NCBI RefSeq assembly: GCF_001006805.1
Contig: NZ_LN811364.1
Coordinates: forward strand, 108,713-147,421
Source: Microvirga massiliensis
Lineage (GTDB): Bacteria > Pseudomonadota > Alphaproteobacteria > Rhizobiales > Beijerinckiaceae
Reading direction: 5' to 3'
Length of the DNA stretch: 38,709 nucleotides
In this document: positions 1 to 7,356 of the stretch, piece by piece
How the letters are laid out: every line of letters begins with the position of its first letter
How positions within the stretch are numbered: position 1 is the first letter of the stretch
The notes under the pieces: generated by a model
The model's database searches: none
The model's input: only the letters and a program-made list of their open reading frames with translations
Told to the model about the DNA's origin: nothing
Translations under genes and position numbers: made by a program

Positions 1-52
1 CGCTTTAGCCCCTTCAAGTGCTCAAGAGGCACTGTCAGGCCCGCCGCTTTCT

Positions 53-330
53 TCAGGAGTCATAGCCTGAAATACGGTGAACGGGTTCGAACCTTAGACG
101 AAGGCGAGTGATCTGGAGGTGGCCCGCAAATTCGTCCGCCCGACATTTCAGCGCGTAAAGCGCCAGCCAGACAAACCACAGGAGGACTGCGGCGAGCGAC
201 AACGCCTCCCCGACGAGGGCCGGTGCCCCCCAGCGCCTGGCGGCGCGCCACCCGTTGCCGAACCCGCCCGGGCCCAGCGCCATCCCCAAGACGGTCGCCG
301 GCACGAGCGGAAGGGAAAGGCGATGGTTGA
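53..330 (-). pseudogene. Fragment of a TDT/TehA-like (SLAC1-type) anion transporter
   Basis: The minus-strand frame reads a hydrophobic stretch with the pattern LPLVPATVLGMALGPGGFGNGW followed by a second membrane-like helix (SLAAVLLWFVWLALYAL). This order resembles the N-terminal part of tellurite-resistance/dicarboxylate (TDT) or SLAC1-family transporters, which begin with a PxSxFGMxxGxxGLGNxW-like segment. A stop codon lies just upstream in frame, no convincing start is present, and the frame loses family character after about 70 residues, so only a remnant of a roughly 320-residue protein remains. The family call rests on recalled motif similarity only. Confidence 0.4.
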
Positions 331-345
331 TCGCGGGACAGGAAG

Positions 346-599
346 CGGATCAAGGCCAAGATCGGCGACTACTCATCCATGACGCTCGCCGGCGCGCGGG
401 AGGTGTTCAAGCGCGACTACGCCGATGCAATCCAAAAGGGTCGCGGCATTAAGATGTGAGCGACACCCGCCCCGGCACGGTGGCCGACCTCTGCGAAGCC
501 TATGTCGTCTCCCTCAAGGAGGCAGGCAAGCCCTCTTGGAAACAGATCGAGAAGAGGCTCAACAAGGTGGCCGGACTGCGTTCGCCGGCGTCAGGATAA
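346..599 (+). pseudogene. Decayed tyrosine-recombinase (phage-type integrase) N-terminal fragment
   Basis: Two consecutive frames carry the pieces. The first reads KIGDYSSMTLAGAREVFKRD and ends at a TGA at 457-459. The second opens at a GTG overlapping that stop (456) and reads RPGTVADLCEAYVVSLKEAG and KPSWKQIEKRLNKVA before a TAA at 597-599. The order matches a DUF4102-type integrase N-terminus (arm-binding domain) followed by the SAM-like core-binding domain. The catalytic domain with the R-H-R-Y residues is absent. One frameshift plus loss of both ends make it non-functional. It suggests that an integrative element once ended or inserted here. Confidence 0.55.
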
Positions 600-726
600 A
601 CACTTGCTGTCCCAGTACACTAGGCTCATTGCCCCACGCTCGCTGAAGGCGTTCGGTGTCGCCGTCGCGCGCGTTCACACAAAGTCGACGGGCTCGGTGG
701 GGCCGGGGCAAGGTAGCCAAAACGGG

Positions 727-1152
727 TTACGGAGTGGCCCCTGCTAGCTCAATCCGCGCCCCGAGCTGGAGCACCCGTCCGAGATCGTCGGCGTTGCGCC
801 AGGTCTCGTGAACCAGTCCGCCCACGATCCGAAAGATGAAGGTCGCGGAGAACTCCTGGCGGCGGCCATGGCTGGGTATGCCGAAGAAACTCTCCTGGAG
901 GCAGCTATTCCACGCGCGCACGGCCACCTTATCGCCTTCGCCGATCACGTCCTTGATCGACTAGGTTTGATCAATCCGCCCGAAGCTGGCGAACAGGGCC
1001 CGGATCCCGTCCGGGCCGACCGGCAGCGACGGAGGTCCTCCGTGCATCGTCCAGGTTGGTGCCGTCATCGCGCACAGCTCCTCGACGTTGCCCTGGGTAA
1101 CGAGTTCGAACCATCTGCAGGCGATGCGCTTGTTGTCCTCGATTGTCGACAT
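727..1152 (-). pseudogene. SnoaL-like (NTF2-fold) protein interrupted by one in-frame amber codon
   Basis: The frame starts with MSTIEDNKRIACRWFELVTQ at 1152 and continues through the pattern typical of SnoaL-like polyketide-cyclase or ester-cyclase proteins (GGPPSLPVGPDGIRALFASF, then VIGEGDKVAVR, then FSATFIFRIVGG). A TAG at 963-961, codon 64, divides it, but both halves are in the same frame. The total of 141 codons fits the family length of about 130-150. Family members often have tryptophan or another aromatic near this point, so TGG to TAG is a likely origin. Such proteins are small cone-shaped barrels with varied ligands, and no function can be assigned. It is either a recent pseudogene or dependent on amber readthrough. 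Confidence 0.65.
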
Positions 1153-1200
1153 CCGACTGTTTCCTTGAAGCGAACAGGTTGCAAGAGCCCGGCGGGGCGG

Positions 1201-1335
1201 AAGATTGCGGAGGAATTTGCAGTCTTTCAGTCTCAGTTGGCAGCAATCTGTGAAGATCGCGGCCAGGAGCCGGATGAATTGACGTTCGGTGATTTCGCCG
1301 AGCTAATTGAAGCCTATCTCACGGTGCCTGCTTAA
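1201..1335 (+). other. Possible C-terminal fragment of an unidentified protein
   Basis: Between the SnoaL-like start and the DUF6356 remnant, the plus strand has a protein-like stretch (EEFAVFQSQLAAICEDRGQE, then LTFGDFAELIEAYLTVPA) ending at a TAA. Its amphipathic composition looks like coding sequence, whereas the upstream part of the same frame is antisense to the SnoaL-like gene and looks random. No start codon or family can be named. It may be the tail of a gene whose front part was lost in the rearrangements here. Confidence 0.2.
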
Positions 1336-1611
1336 CTGTCTCTGCGGTGCTGTCCCGACACCAGATCGGGCGGCATGCGAAGCGCGAGGAGGATGAAGGC
1401 CCGGCTTGAGCCTCGCTCTGCGCCGTGGCCTCGCCGGTCGCAACGGCAGGACGCTGACCCGCGTATCCGAGCTGGCGCCCTCGAAACAGCCACTGAATAT
1501 AATCATGGATGGTTTCGGGAGGTCTCCGGGCACATTTGGGTGCACACTCCCGGGTCCGGTCTGATGGCCTTGGCATGTGCGGACCGGATCAGATGCCAGG
1601 ATCCCAGGCCA

Positions 1612-1844
1612 GCAGGTCACCTTGGGTGGATCGGCCTGAAGTCTGCGGTTCATCATGCGGGCATGGAGCCGTTTCACGGTGCGGCTCGCGGTGGTCACGC
1701 ACAGGAAGGGCAGGACGGGGTGAACCAGCGCCGCCAGCCCGGCCCCAAGCAGAGGGCCAGCAAAGCTCAGGGCAACACCCATATGTTCGACATAGGATTC
1801 CCCACGGACGCAGGATGGTCGGTGAACAAGTTCTTGAACCGCAT
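1612..1844 (-). pseudogene. DUF6356-family small membrane protein with one frameshift
   Basis: The frame from the ATG at 1844 reads MRFKNLFTDHPASVG. After a run of G residues near 1801-1805 the reading shifts, and the neighbouring frame continues with the family pattern (SYVEHMGVALSFAGPLLGAG, then LAALVHPVLPFLCVTTASRT, then VKRLHARM). Restoring one G in the run rejoins the halves, so a single-base deletion explains the break. DUF6356 proteins are about 75-80 residues with one or two membrane helices and unknown role. The normal stop is not obvious after the NRR motif, so the 3' end is approximate. A purine-rich GGGAGA lies just upstream of the start. A homopolymer sequencing error is an alternative to a real mutation. 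Confidence 0.6.
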
Positions 1845-2157
1845 GAGAGTCTCCCGCTGCTCGTGGTATGTGGCCAAGCGCTGGACACCCGGGAGAATAC
1901 TCGGCTCGCCTAGCCGGGCACGATGGTAACGCCAGCGTGCATCTTCTGGCCGCCTTGGCGAACGGGCTTGGGGCAGCGATGGTATTCTCCCGCGAGGACG
2001 AGCTCGTTCTCTGACGCCTTGCAGGTCCTCAGCGATATTTCCTGCATTCTCGTTTGGAAGGACGGGAAGCATCGCTGAATGGCGCGCCGAAATTGCTATC
2101 AGGCCATGGCATCAAGGCTTCACAACATGGTGCCATTTGACTATTTTAGAATTCCGT
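1845..2157. other. Stretch without a recognised gene
   Basis: Open frames here are short and have no recognisable family pattern. The right end is AT-richer and probably carries the promoter of the GntR gene that starts at 2206. Confidence 0.4.
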
Positions 2158-2169
2158 CTGACATGTCAG
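2158..2169. promoter_or_regulatory. Predicted GntR operator, copy 1
   Basis: CTGACATGTCAG is a perfect 12-bp palindrome lying 36 bp before the GntR start. Its core TGACATGTCA recurs twice at 3322-3345 and, with one mismatch, at 10109-10118. The position suggests autoregulation of the adjacent regulator. Confidence 0.6.
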
Positions 2170-2205
2170 TCTTTGCTGTCGGCCGTGGAACTGTGAGATC
2201 CGACA

Positions 2206-2919
2206 TTGCAAGATACGGCGGAAGGTCATCTTAATGACCATCTCTACGAGGCTTTGAAGCTGGCGATCATCTCTTGCGAGTTGCCGCCCGGGGCAGAGCT
2301 CTCTGAAGGCTATCTCGCGGCACGCTACGAGGTCGGGAAAGCCCCCGTGCGCCACGCCCTCTCGCGCCTCGGTCAGGACGGGTGGGTTAAGAGTATTCCG
2401 CGTAGCGGCCACATCGTGGCACCGATGACGATGGAAGACGTGTTCGACATCTTCGCGATGCGCGAAATCGTTGAGCCGGAATCGGCGGCACGCGCGGCCG
2501 GCAAGATCTCCGAATCGAAGCTCAATCGGCTCAACAAGGCTTGCGCAATCCGGTATCGCGTCACCGACATGCTCGCGAAGCGCCGCTTTCTGCTAGCGAA
2601 CAGGGACTTCCACGTTGCTATCGCCCGCGCTTGCGGCAGCCCGCGCCTAGCGCGGACGGTTGAGAGGCTCCACGACGAATCGCTGCGAGTGCTCTACCTG
2701 AGCGCCAGCGAGCGCGAGCTGTCGGATGATTGGTCGCGCGGCCACGGGCCGATGATCGAGGCGATTTCCAGCGGCAACCGGGACGAGGCCTACAGGACAA
2801 CGCTGGACGGGATCAAGCGCAGCCGGGACGCGGTAATCGCCGCCTTCGCGGCTGCTCCCGAACTAATCACCGGCCGGCGGACGCGGCGGGCAATGGCTCG
2901 CATGTCCGCCGCGAGGTGA
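2206..2919 (+). CDS. GntR-family transcriptional regulator, FCD subfamily
   Basis: This 237-residue protein has an N-terminal winged helix-turn-helix at about residues 10-75 (LYEALKLAIISCELPPGAEL, then YEVGKAPVRHALSRL) and an all-helical FCD effector domain at about 80-215 (FAMREIVEPESAARAAG, NRDFHVAIARACGSP, then HGPMIEAISSGNRDEA). The only usable start ahead of the HTH is TTG at 2206, because an in-frame TGA lies just upstream. FCD regulators usually repress nearby catabolic operons and release DNA when a carboxylate or other small ligand binds, often with a metal. The matching palindromes in front of this gene and in front of the 3.3-11.2 kb genes make it the likely regulator of cluster A. 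It converges on the RidA gene downstream with a 21-bp gap. Confidence 0.9.
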   Translation: MQDTAEGHLNDHLYEALKLAIISCELPPGAELSEGYLAARYEVGKAPVRHALSRLGQDGWVKSIPRSGHIVAPMTMEDVFDIFAMREIVEPESAARAAGKISESKLNRLNKACAIRYRVTDMLAKRRFLLANRDFHVAIARACGSPRLARTVERLHDESLRVLYLSASERELSDDWSRGHGPMIEAISSGNRDEAYRTTLDGIKRSRDAVIAAFAAAPELITGRRTRRAMARMSAAR

Positions 2920-2940
2920 CGAGGGCAGGCGCCTGCGCGA

Positions 2941-3291
2941 TCAATCGATCGCTGCGACGACCTTGATCTCGACGAGATGACGTGCCGTCGCGAGCGGCGC
3001 CCCGACCGTGGCACGCGCCGGGGCGCTACCTTCGGGCATCCAAGCCTCCCATACGGCATTCATCTTCGGCGCGTCTTCCATCGACGCGAGCCAGATCTGG
3101 GCCGACAGAATGCGCGTCTTATCAGTGCCGGCCTCAGCCAGCAGGGTGTCGATCTTGGCAAGCGTTTCGCGCGTCTGGACCGAGATGTCGGCTTCCAGGT
3201 TATCGGCGACCTGTCCCGCCAAATAGGCAATGCCGCGATGGACGACGAGTTTGCTCAGGCGCTTGTTGGTGCCGCTTCTCTGGATCGACAT
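2941..3291 (-). CDS. RidA family protein (enamine/imine deaminase type)
   Basis: This 116-residue protein has the YjgF/YER057c/UK114 fold pattern: an N-terminal strand region (LVVHRGIAYLAGQVADN), central helix (QTRETLAKIDTLLAEAG), the SAQIWLASM strand and the SAPARATVGAPLA segment. That last segment carries the arginine used by active RidA enzymes to bind the substrate carboxylate. RidA proteins hydrolyse reactive 2-aminoacrylate-like enamines or imines released by PLP and flavin enzymes. The ATG at 3291 is preferred because CCGGAG stands about 8 bases before it; an earlier in-frame ATG at 3327 lies inside the operator palindrome. It is divergent from the importer operon, shares its control region, and probably detoxifies an intermediate made by the cluster A enzymes. 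Confidence 0.92.
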   Translation of the reverse strand: MSIQRSGTNKRLSKLVVHRGIAYLAGQVADNLEADISVQTRETLAKIDTLLAEAGTDKTRILSAQIWLASMEDAPKMNAVWEAWMPEGSAPARATVGAPLATARHLVEIKVVAAID

Positions 3292-3320
3292 GTAATCACT
3301 CCGGTAGTTGATGCCGTCGA

Positions 3321-3346
3321 TTGACATGTCAGATCTGACATGTCAA
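3321..3346. promoter_or_regulatory. Double palindromic operator in a divergent promoter
   Basis: A perfect 26-bp palindrome contains two copies of TGACATGTCA (3322-3331 and 3336-3345) with centres 14 bp apart. A TTGACA hexamer resembling a -35 box lies at each outer end, one per strand, so a regulator bound here could block transcription both toward the RidA gene and toward the importer operon. The -10 boxes are weak and were not assigned. The same core occurs ahead of the GntR gene at 2158-2169. Confidence 0.7.
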
Positions 3347-3380
3347 CGATAGAAAGAACATATGAGCCCAAGGGAGGAAA

Positions 3381-4460
3381 ATGATGAAGTTTGACCAGAA
3401 TGGCACCGTGTCGCGCCGCAACTTCCTTCGCATCGCCGGCGCTGCGGGCGCCACGATTTGTGCGCCTGCGGTCTGGGGACTGAAGGCGCAGGAAGGGCGG
3501 CGTATCGTCGTCCGCGATCCCGGCGGCCCCTACACGCCGGGCTTCACACTTGCATTCTACGAGCCGTTCAAAAAGGCGACCGGCATTGAGGTCGTCGGGA
3601 TCGTTGGGCAGCATGATCCAGTTGCCTACATCCGGAGCATTGTCGAGACGAAGAACTACGTCTGGGATGGTGCGCTCGTGAACCAAATGGTGCACGACGT
3701 GCTCATGGGCTCCAAGTCCGGCGGCCTGCTCGAAGAGCATAAGGCCGACCCCGGCGGAATTCCGAAGCGCTTCGTCAAGCCAAGCTTCATGCCTGTTCTG
3801 GCGCTGCAGACGGTGTTCACATATCGGACCGATGCATTCAGTGGAAAAGCCGCCCCCGAATCCTGGGCCGATTTTTGGAACGTGAACGAATTTCCGGGCC
3901 GTCGCGCGCTGCGCAAGTCGCCGCAAGAGACACTCGAACAGGCGCTGCTGGCTGACGGTGTGCCAGCTGATAAGCTCTATCCTCTCGACCTGGATCGCGC
4001 CTTCAAGAGTCTCGACCGGCTTAAGAAGGACGTGCAGGTTTGGTGGACCGGCGGCGCGCAGACATCACAGATGTTGAAGACGCGAGAGGTGGATCTGTGC
4101 CCGACTTGGAACGCGCGCGCCCAGGCTGCAATCGACGAGGGAGCACCGGCGAAGATCGTCTTCAATCAGGGACTTCTCAATACAGAAGGCTTCTGCGTGA
4201 TCAAGGGCGGCCCCAAAGCCGATCTCGTGCGCGAGTTCATCGCATTCACGCGTGACCCTGAGCGCCAGGCCGCCTTCACCAAACATCTGTCCTACGGCCC
4301 GGTACATCCGGACGCCTACAAGTTCATTGATGCCGAGCGCGCCAAGGCATTGCCGACATCGCCCGAAAACATGAAGACGGCGATCCAGGTCAATACGCAG
4401 TATTGGTCCGGCGCGCTGGATGCGGTTCAGGAACGCTTCAACGCTTGGCTCCTCGGGTGA
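3381..4460 (+). CDS. ABC transporter periplasmic binding protein, spermidine/putrescine (PotD) type
   Basis: This 359-residue protein begins with a Tat-type signal (SRRNFLRIAG at residues 11-20, then a hydrophobic stretch with likely cleavage after LKA near residue 36). The mature part has the family-1 extracellular solute-binding pattern seen in PotD/PotF proteins: VVRDPGGPYTPGF, a PESWADFWN segment near the middle and GPVHPDA near the end. Such proteins capture polyamines or related cationic or amino compounds in the periplasm and deliver them to the membrane permease. Tat export implies folding in the cytoplasm first. GGGAGGAAA precedes the ATG. The gene is first in the operon and stops 4 bp before the ATPase. 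The ligand cannot be read from sequence. Confidence 0.9.
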   Translation: MMKFDQNGTVSRRNFLRIAGAAGATICAPAVWGLKAQEGRRIVVRDPGGPYTPGFTLAFYEPFKKATGIEVVGIVGQHDPVAYIRSIVETKNYVWDGALVNQMVHDVLMGSKSGGLLEEHKADPGGIPKRFVKPSFMPVLALQTVFTYRTDAFSGKAAPESWADFWNVNEFPGRRALRKSPQETLEQALLADGVPADKLYPLDLDRAFKSLDRLKKDVQVWWTGGAQTSQMLKTREVDLCPTWNARAQAAIDEGAPAKIVFNQGLLNTEGFCVIKGGPKADLVREFIAFTRDPERQAAFTKHLSYGPVHPDAYKFIDAERAKALPTSPENMKTAIQVNTQYWSGALDAVQERFNAWLLG

Positions 4461-4464
4461 GGAG

Positions 4465-5556
4465 ATGGTCGATAAGTTAGTCAAGCTGTCTGTCCGTAAC
4501 GTCGGCAAGCAATACGGCCAGATTAGCGCACTGGAAGGCGCGACCTTCGATTTGGCCGAGGGTGAGTTCCTGACGTTGCTGGGGCCTTCGGGCTCCGGCA
4601 AGACTACGCTCTTGATGATCGTTGCCGGGCTGATCATACCGACTTCGGGAGAGGTCATGATCGACGGGCGGGAGGCCACGAACGCGCCGAGTCGTGACCG
4701 CGACATCGGAATGGTGTTCCAGAGCTATGCATTGTTTCCACATCTGACCGTTGCCGAGAATGTCGCGTTTCCCTTGGAGATGCGGAAGCTTCCCAAGCGT
4801 GAGATCGAGCAGCGGGTGCGGGAGACACTCGATCTCGTCCAACTCGGGCATCTCGCGGATCGGCTGCCGGCACGGCTCTCCGGCGGGCAACAGCAGCGCG
4901 TGGCTCTGGCCCGAGCGATGGTGTACCGTCCGTCCATCATCCTGATGGACGAGCCTCTTGGTGCGCTCGACAAGAAGCTCCGAGAGCATATGCAGAACGA
5001 GATTCGCCGGCTGCACCGCGAACTCGGTATCACGGTTCTCTACGTCACTCATGACCAAGACGAGGCGATGGGTCTCTCTGACCGCATTTGCCTGATGAAC
5101 AATGCCCGCGTCGAGCAGATCGGGACGCCGAGCGATCTCTATTTCAGGCCGCGGACGCCGTTTGCAGCCAATTTCATTGGTGAATCGAATCTGCTGCCGA
5201 TCACGGTCGGTCCGACCATCGGTGAGCTGAGATCGGTCGCCACGTCAGCGGGGGCCAACCTCGTTGGACGGACGGTCGACAGCAGCCCGAGCCACGGCGG
5301 CGCCCTTCTGGCGGTGCGTCCGGAGCGTCTCAAGCTGATGGAGGACGGCCAAAAGGCAGACAATGAGCTCACCGGCGTCGTTCGCGAAACGGTTATGCTC
5401 GGCGCGCTGACGCGGATTTCGATCGAGCCAGCCGGCGGCGGCAACCTCGTCGCGCTTCTCCTCACGTCCAGTGATTGCCACCTGCGCGAGGGCGAAGGTG
5501 TGCGCATCGGCTGGGACGCCGATGCCGGCATCGTGCTGCCGCAGCACGCGGTCTAG
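4465..5556 (+). CDS. ABC transporter ATP-binding protein, PotA type
   Basis: This 363-residue ATPase drives the importer encoded by its neighbours. Walker A is GPSGSGKT (residues 40-47), the Q-loop glutamine is Q86, the signature LSGGQQQR is at 138-145, Walker B IILMDEP is at 158-164 with catalytic E163, and the H-loop histidine is H196. The C-terminal part after about residue 240 has a TOBE-like domain, as in the PotA/FbpC/UgpC group. The ATG at 4465 is chosen over an earlier in-frame ATG at 4420 that would overlap the binding-protein gene by 41 bp; GGTGAGG stands directly before 4465. Translation is probably coupled to the upstream gene. Confidence 0.93.
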   Translation: MVDKLVKLSVRNVGKQYGQISALEGATFDLAEGEFLTLLGPSGSGKTTLLMIVAGLIIPTSGEVMIDGREATNAPSRDRDIGMVFQSYALFPHLTVAENVAFPLEMRKLPKREIEQRVRETLDLVQLGHLADRLPARLSGGQQQRVALARAMVYRPSIILMDEPLGALDKKLREHMQNEIRRLHRELGITVLYVTHDQDEAMGLSDRICLMNNARVEQIGTPSDLYFRPRTPFAANFIGESNLLPITVGPTIGELRSVATSAGANLVGRTVDSSPSHGGALLAVRPERLKLMEDGQKADNELTGVVRETVMLGALTRISIEPAGGGNLVALLLTSSDCHLREGEGVRIGWDADAGIVLPQHAV

Positions 5557-5568
5557 AGGCGGACCCGC

Positions 5569-7347
5569 ATGACCATCGGTTTGAATTTATCCTCGCACAG
5601 CCGCGCCGGCTCGAACGGGATGCGATTCATCGACTTGCGTGGCTGGGCGCTCCTGCTGCCGACCGCTCTCCTGCTGGGCATCTTCTTCGTCTATCCGGTC
5701 GTCAAGCTCCTTGCGCTGAGCTTCCTCGACTCAGCCGGGCACATCAGCTTCCTTCAGTATGGGCGGCTGTTAGGGTCTCCGGTCTACGTCTCGATTCTCT
5801 GGACGACGCTGCAGATTGCGTTTTGGACCACGGTGGTATCGCTCGTCGCCGGCTATCCGGTGGCTTACGCGATAGCCCGCGCCGAACCACGCAGCCGGGC
5901 CAGGCTGATGCTATGGGTCCTGCTGCCGTTCTGGACGAGTTTCCTCGTGCGCACCTTCGCCTGGATCGTGCTGCTTGGACGCAACGGCGTCATTAACGAC
6001 GTCCTTCAGCGCCTCGGCCTCACCGGCGCTCCTCTCGATCTGATCTACAATCTCGCGGGCGTCCTGGTCGGCATGGTGCATGCCCTCATGCCGCTGGCGA
6101 TCCTGACGCTCGTCCCGGTCCTCGAGAAAATCAGCCGCGATCTCGAACGGGCCGCATCCGTGATGGGTGCCCGAGGCGGATCGATCTTCTGGCGGGTTTA
6201 TTTCCCGCTATCTTTTGCGGGTGTCGCTGCGGCAGGGCTCCTCGTTTTCATCTCGGCGCTCGGTTTCTTCATCACGCCGGCCCTGCTCGGCTCGCCCAGG
6301 GAGACCATGGTCGGCCAACTCATCATCCAGCAAATCCAGGAGATGATGAACTGGGGTTTCGGCGGGGCACTCTCTGCGCTTCTGATCGCCGCGACAATCG
6401 TGATCTTCCTCGTCTATGATCGCCTAGTCGGGATGTCGACGCTGGCGGGCGGCGAGACATCGCGCGCCGGCGCCGCCAGCCCTTCCACGCAATACACAAA
6501 AGTCGTGCTCACCGCGGCCGGACGCGCCTCGGACACCGTGGCAGTCTGGCTCGGCAAAGTCGGGTTTCGCCGGGCGCCTGCATCGCTGGGTTGGACCACG
6601 CGCATGCTGGTTCTTGTCTTCCTCGCCGGCCCGGCGCTGTTCCTCATCCCCGTGTCCTTCTCGACCAGCGCCTTCATCGAGTGGCCGCCGAGCCTGTTCT
6701 CTACGCGGTGGTATGCCGAGATTGTTGAATCGCCGCAATGGTTGGGTGCGGCGACGCGCTCGTTCATCGTTGCCGGCCTGTCGGCATTTCTCGCCGTTCT
6801 CATCGGCACGCCAGCGGCCTTCGCACTCACGCGTTTCGACTTGCGTGGCAAGTCCGCGATCCTTGCCCTCATTCTCGCGCCGCTGATTGTGCCGCGGATC
6901 GTGACCGCCGTTGGGCTGTTCTACTTCTTCGCGCAACTGGGCTTGATTGGGACCACCATCGGCTTGGTCGTTGGTCACGCCGTTCTGTCAGTGCCTTACG
7001 TCACGATCACCGTGATGGCGGTGCTGAAACATCATGATTGGCGCCTCGAGCAGGCTGCCACGACCATGGGCGCATCGCGCGTCGCAACGCTGCGTCGGAT
7101 CACACTGCCACTCATCCGGAACGGACTGATCGCAGCCTACCTGTTCGCCTTCGTCACCTCGTTCGACGAACTCACCATCGCCCTGTTCGTAACTGGTGGT
7201 CTGTTCGGGACGCTGCCGAAGCAAATGTGGGACGATGCGCTGCTTAAGGTCAGCCCGACATTGGCGGCCGTCTCGGTCGTGCTGCTGGTCCTGGTTACAA
7301 TTTTCGTGATTGCTGCGGAGCGCCTGTCGCGTCAGCGCAGCGCGTGA
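5569..7347 (+). CDS. Fused double permease of a PotB/PotC-type ABC importer
   Basis: This 592-residue membrane protein contains two complete binding-protein-dependent transport permease domains in tandem, at about residues 25-290 and 345-590, joined by a polar linker. Each carries an EAA-type loop that contacts the ATPase: ERAASVMGARGGSIFWRVYF near 193-212 and EQAATTMGASRVATLRRITL in the second half. Polyamine importers usually have two separate permeases (PotB and PotC), so the fusion replaces the heterodimer with one chain. Twelve or so hydrophobic helices are visible. It follows the ATPase by 12 bp and precedes the oxidoreductase by 9 bp, so transport and catabolism are probably co-transcribed. 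Confidence 0.92.
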   Translation: MTIGLNLSSHSRAGSNGMRFIDLRGWALLLPTALLLGIFFVYPVVKLLALSFLDSAGHISFLQYGRLLGSPVYVSILWTTLQIAFWTTVVSLVAGYPVAYAIARAEPRSRARLMLWVLLPFWTSFLVRTFAWIVLLGRNGVINDVLQRLGLTGAPLDLIYNLAGVLVGMVHALMPLAILTLVPVLEKISRDLERAASVMGARGGSIFWRVYFPLSFAGVAAAGLLVFISALGFFITPALLGSPRETMVGQLIIQQIQEMMNWGFGGALSALLIAATIVIFLVYDRLVGMSTLAGGETSRAGAASPSTQYTKVVLTAAGRASDTVAVWLGKVGFRRAPASLGWTTRMLVLVFLAGPALFLIPVSFSTSAFIEWPPSLFSTRWYAEIVESPQWLGAATRSFIVAGLSAFLAVLIGTPAAFALTRFDLRGKSAILALILAPLIVPRIVTAVGLFYFFAQLGLIGTTIGLVVGHAVLSVPYVTITVMAVLKHHDWRLEQAATTMGASRVATLRRITLPLIRNGLIAAYLFAFVTSFDELTIALFVTGGLFGTLPKQMWDDALLKVSPTLAAVSVVLLVLVTIFVIAAERLSRQRSA

Positions 7348-7356
7348 GGAACTCAA

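Noticed and set aside
2925..2936. GCAGGCGCCTGC palindrome between convergent genes
   Set aside because: It has no loop or T-run and therefore is not a clear terminator; no second copy was found.
3292..3327. Longer RidA start at 3327
   Set aside because: That ATG lies inside the operator palindrome, and the downstream ATG at 3291 has a proper ribosome site and fits the family length.
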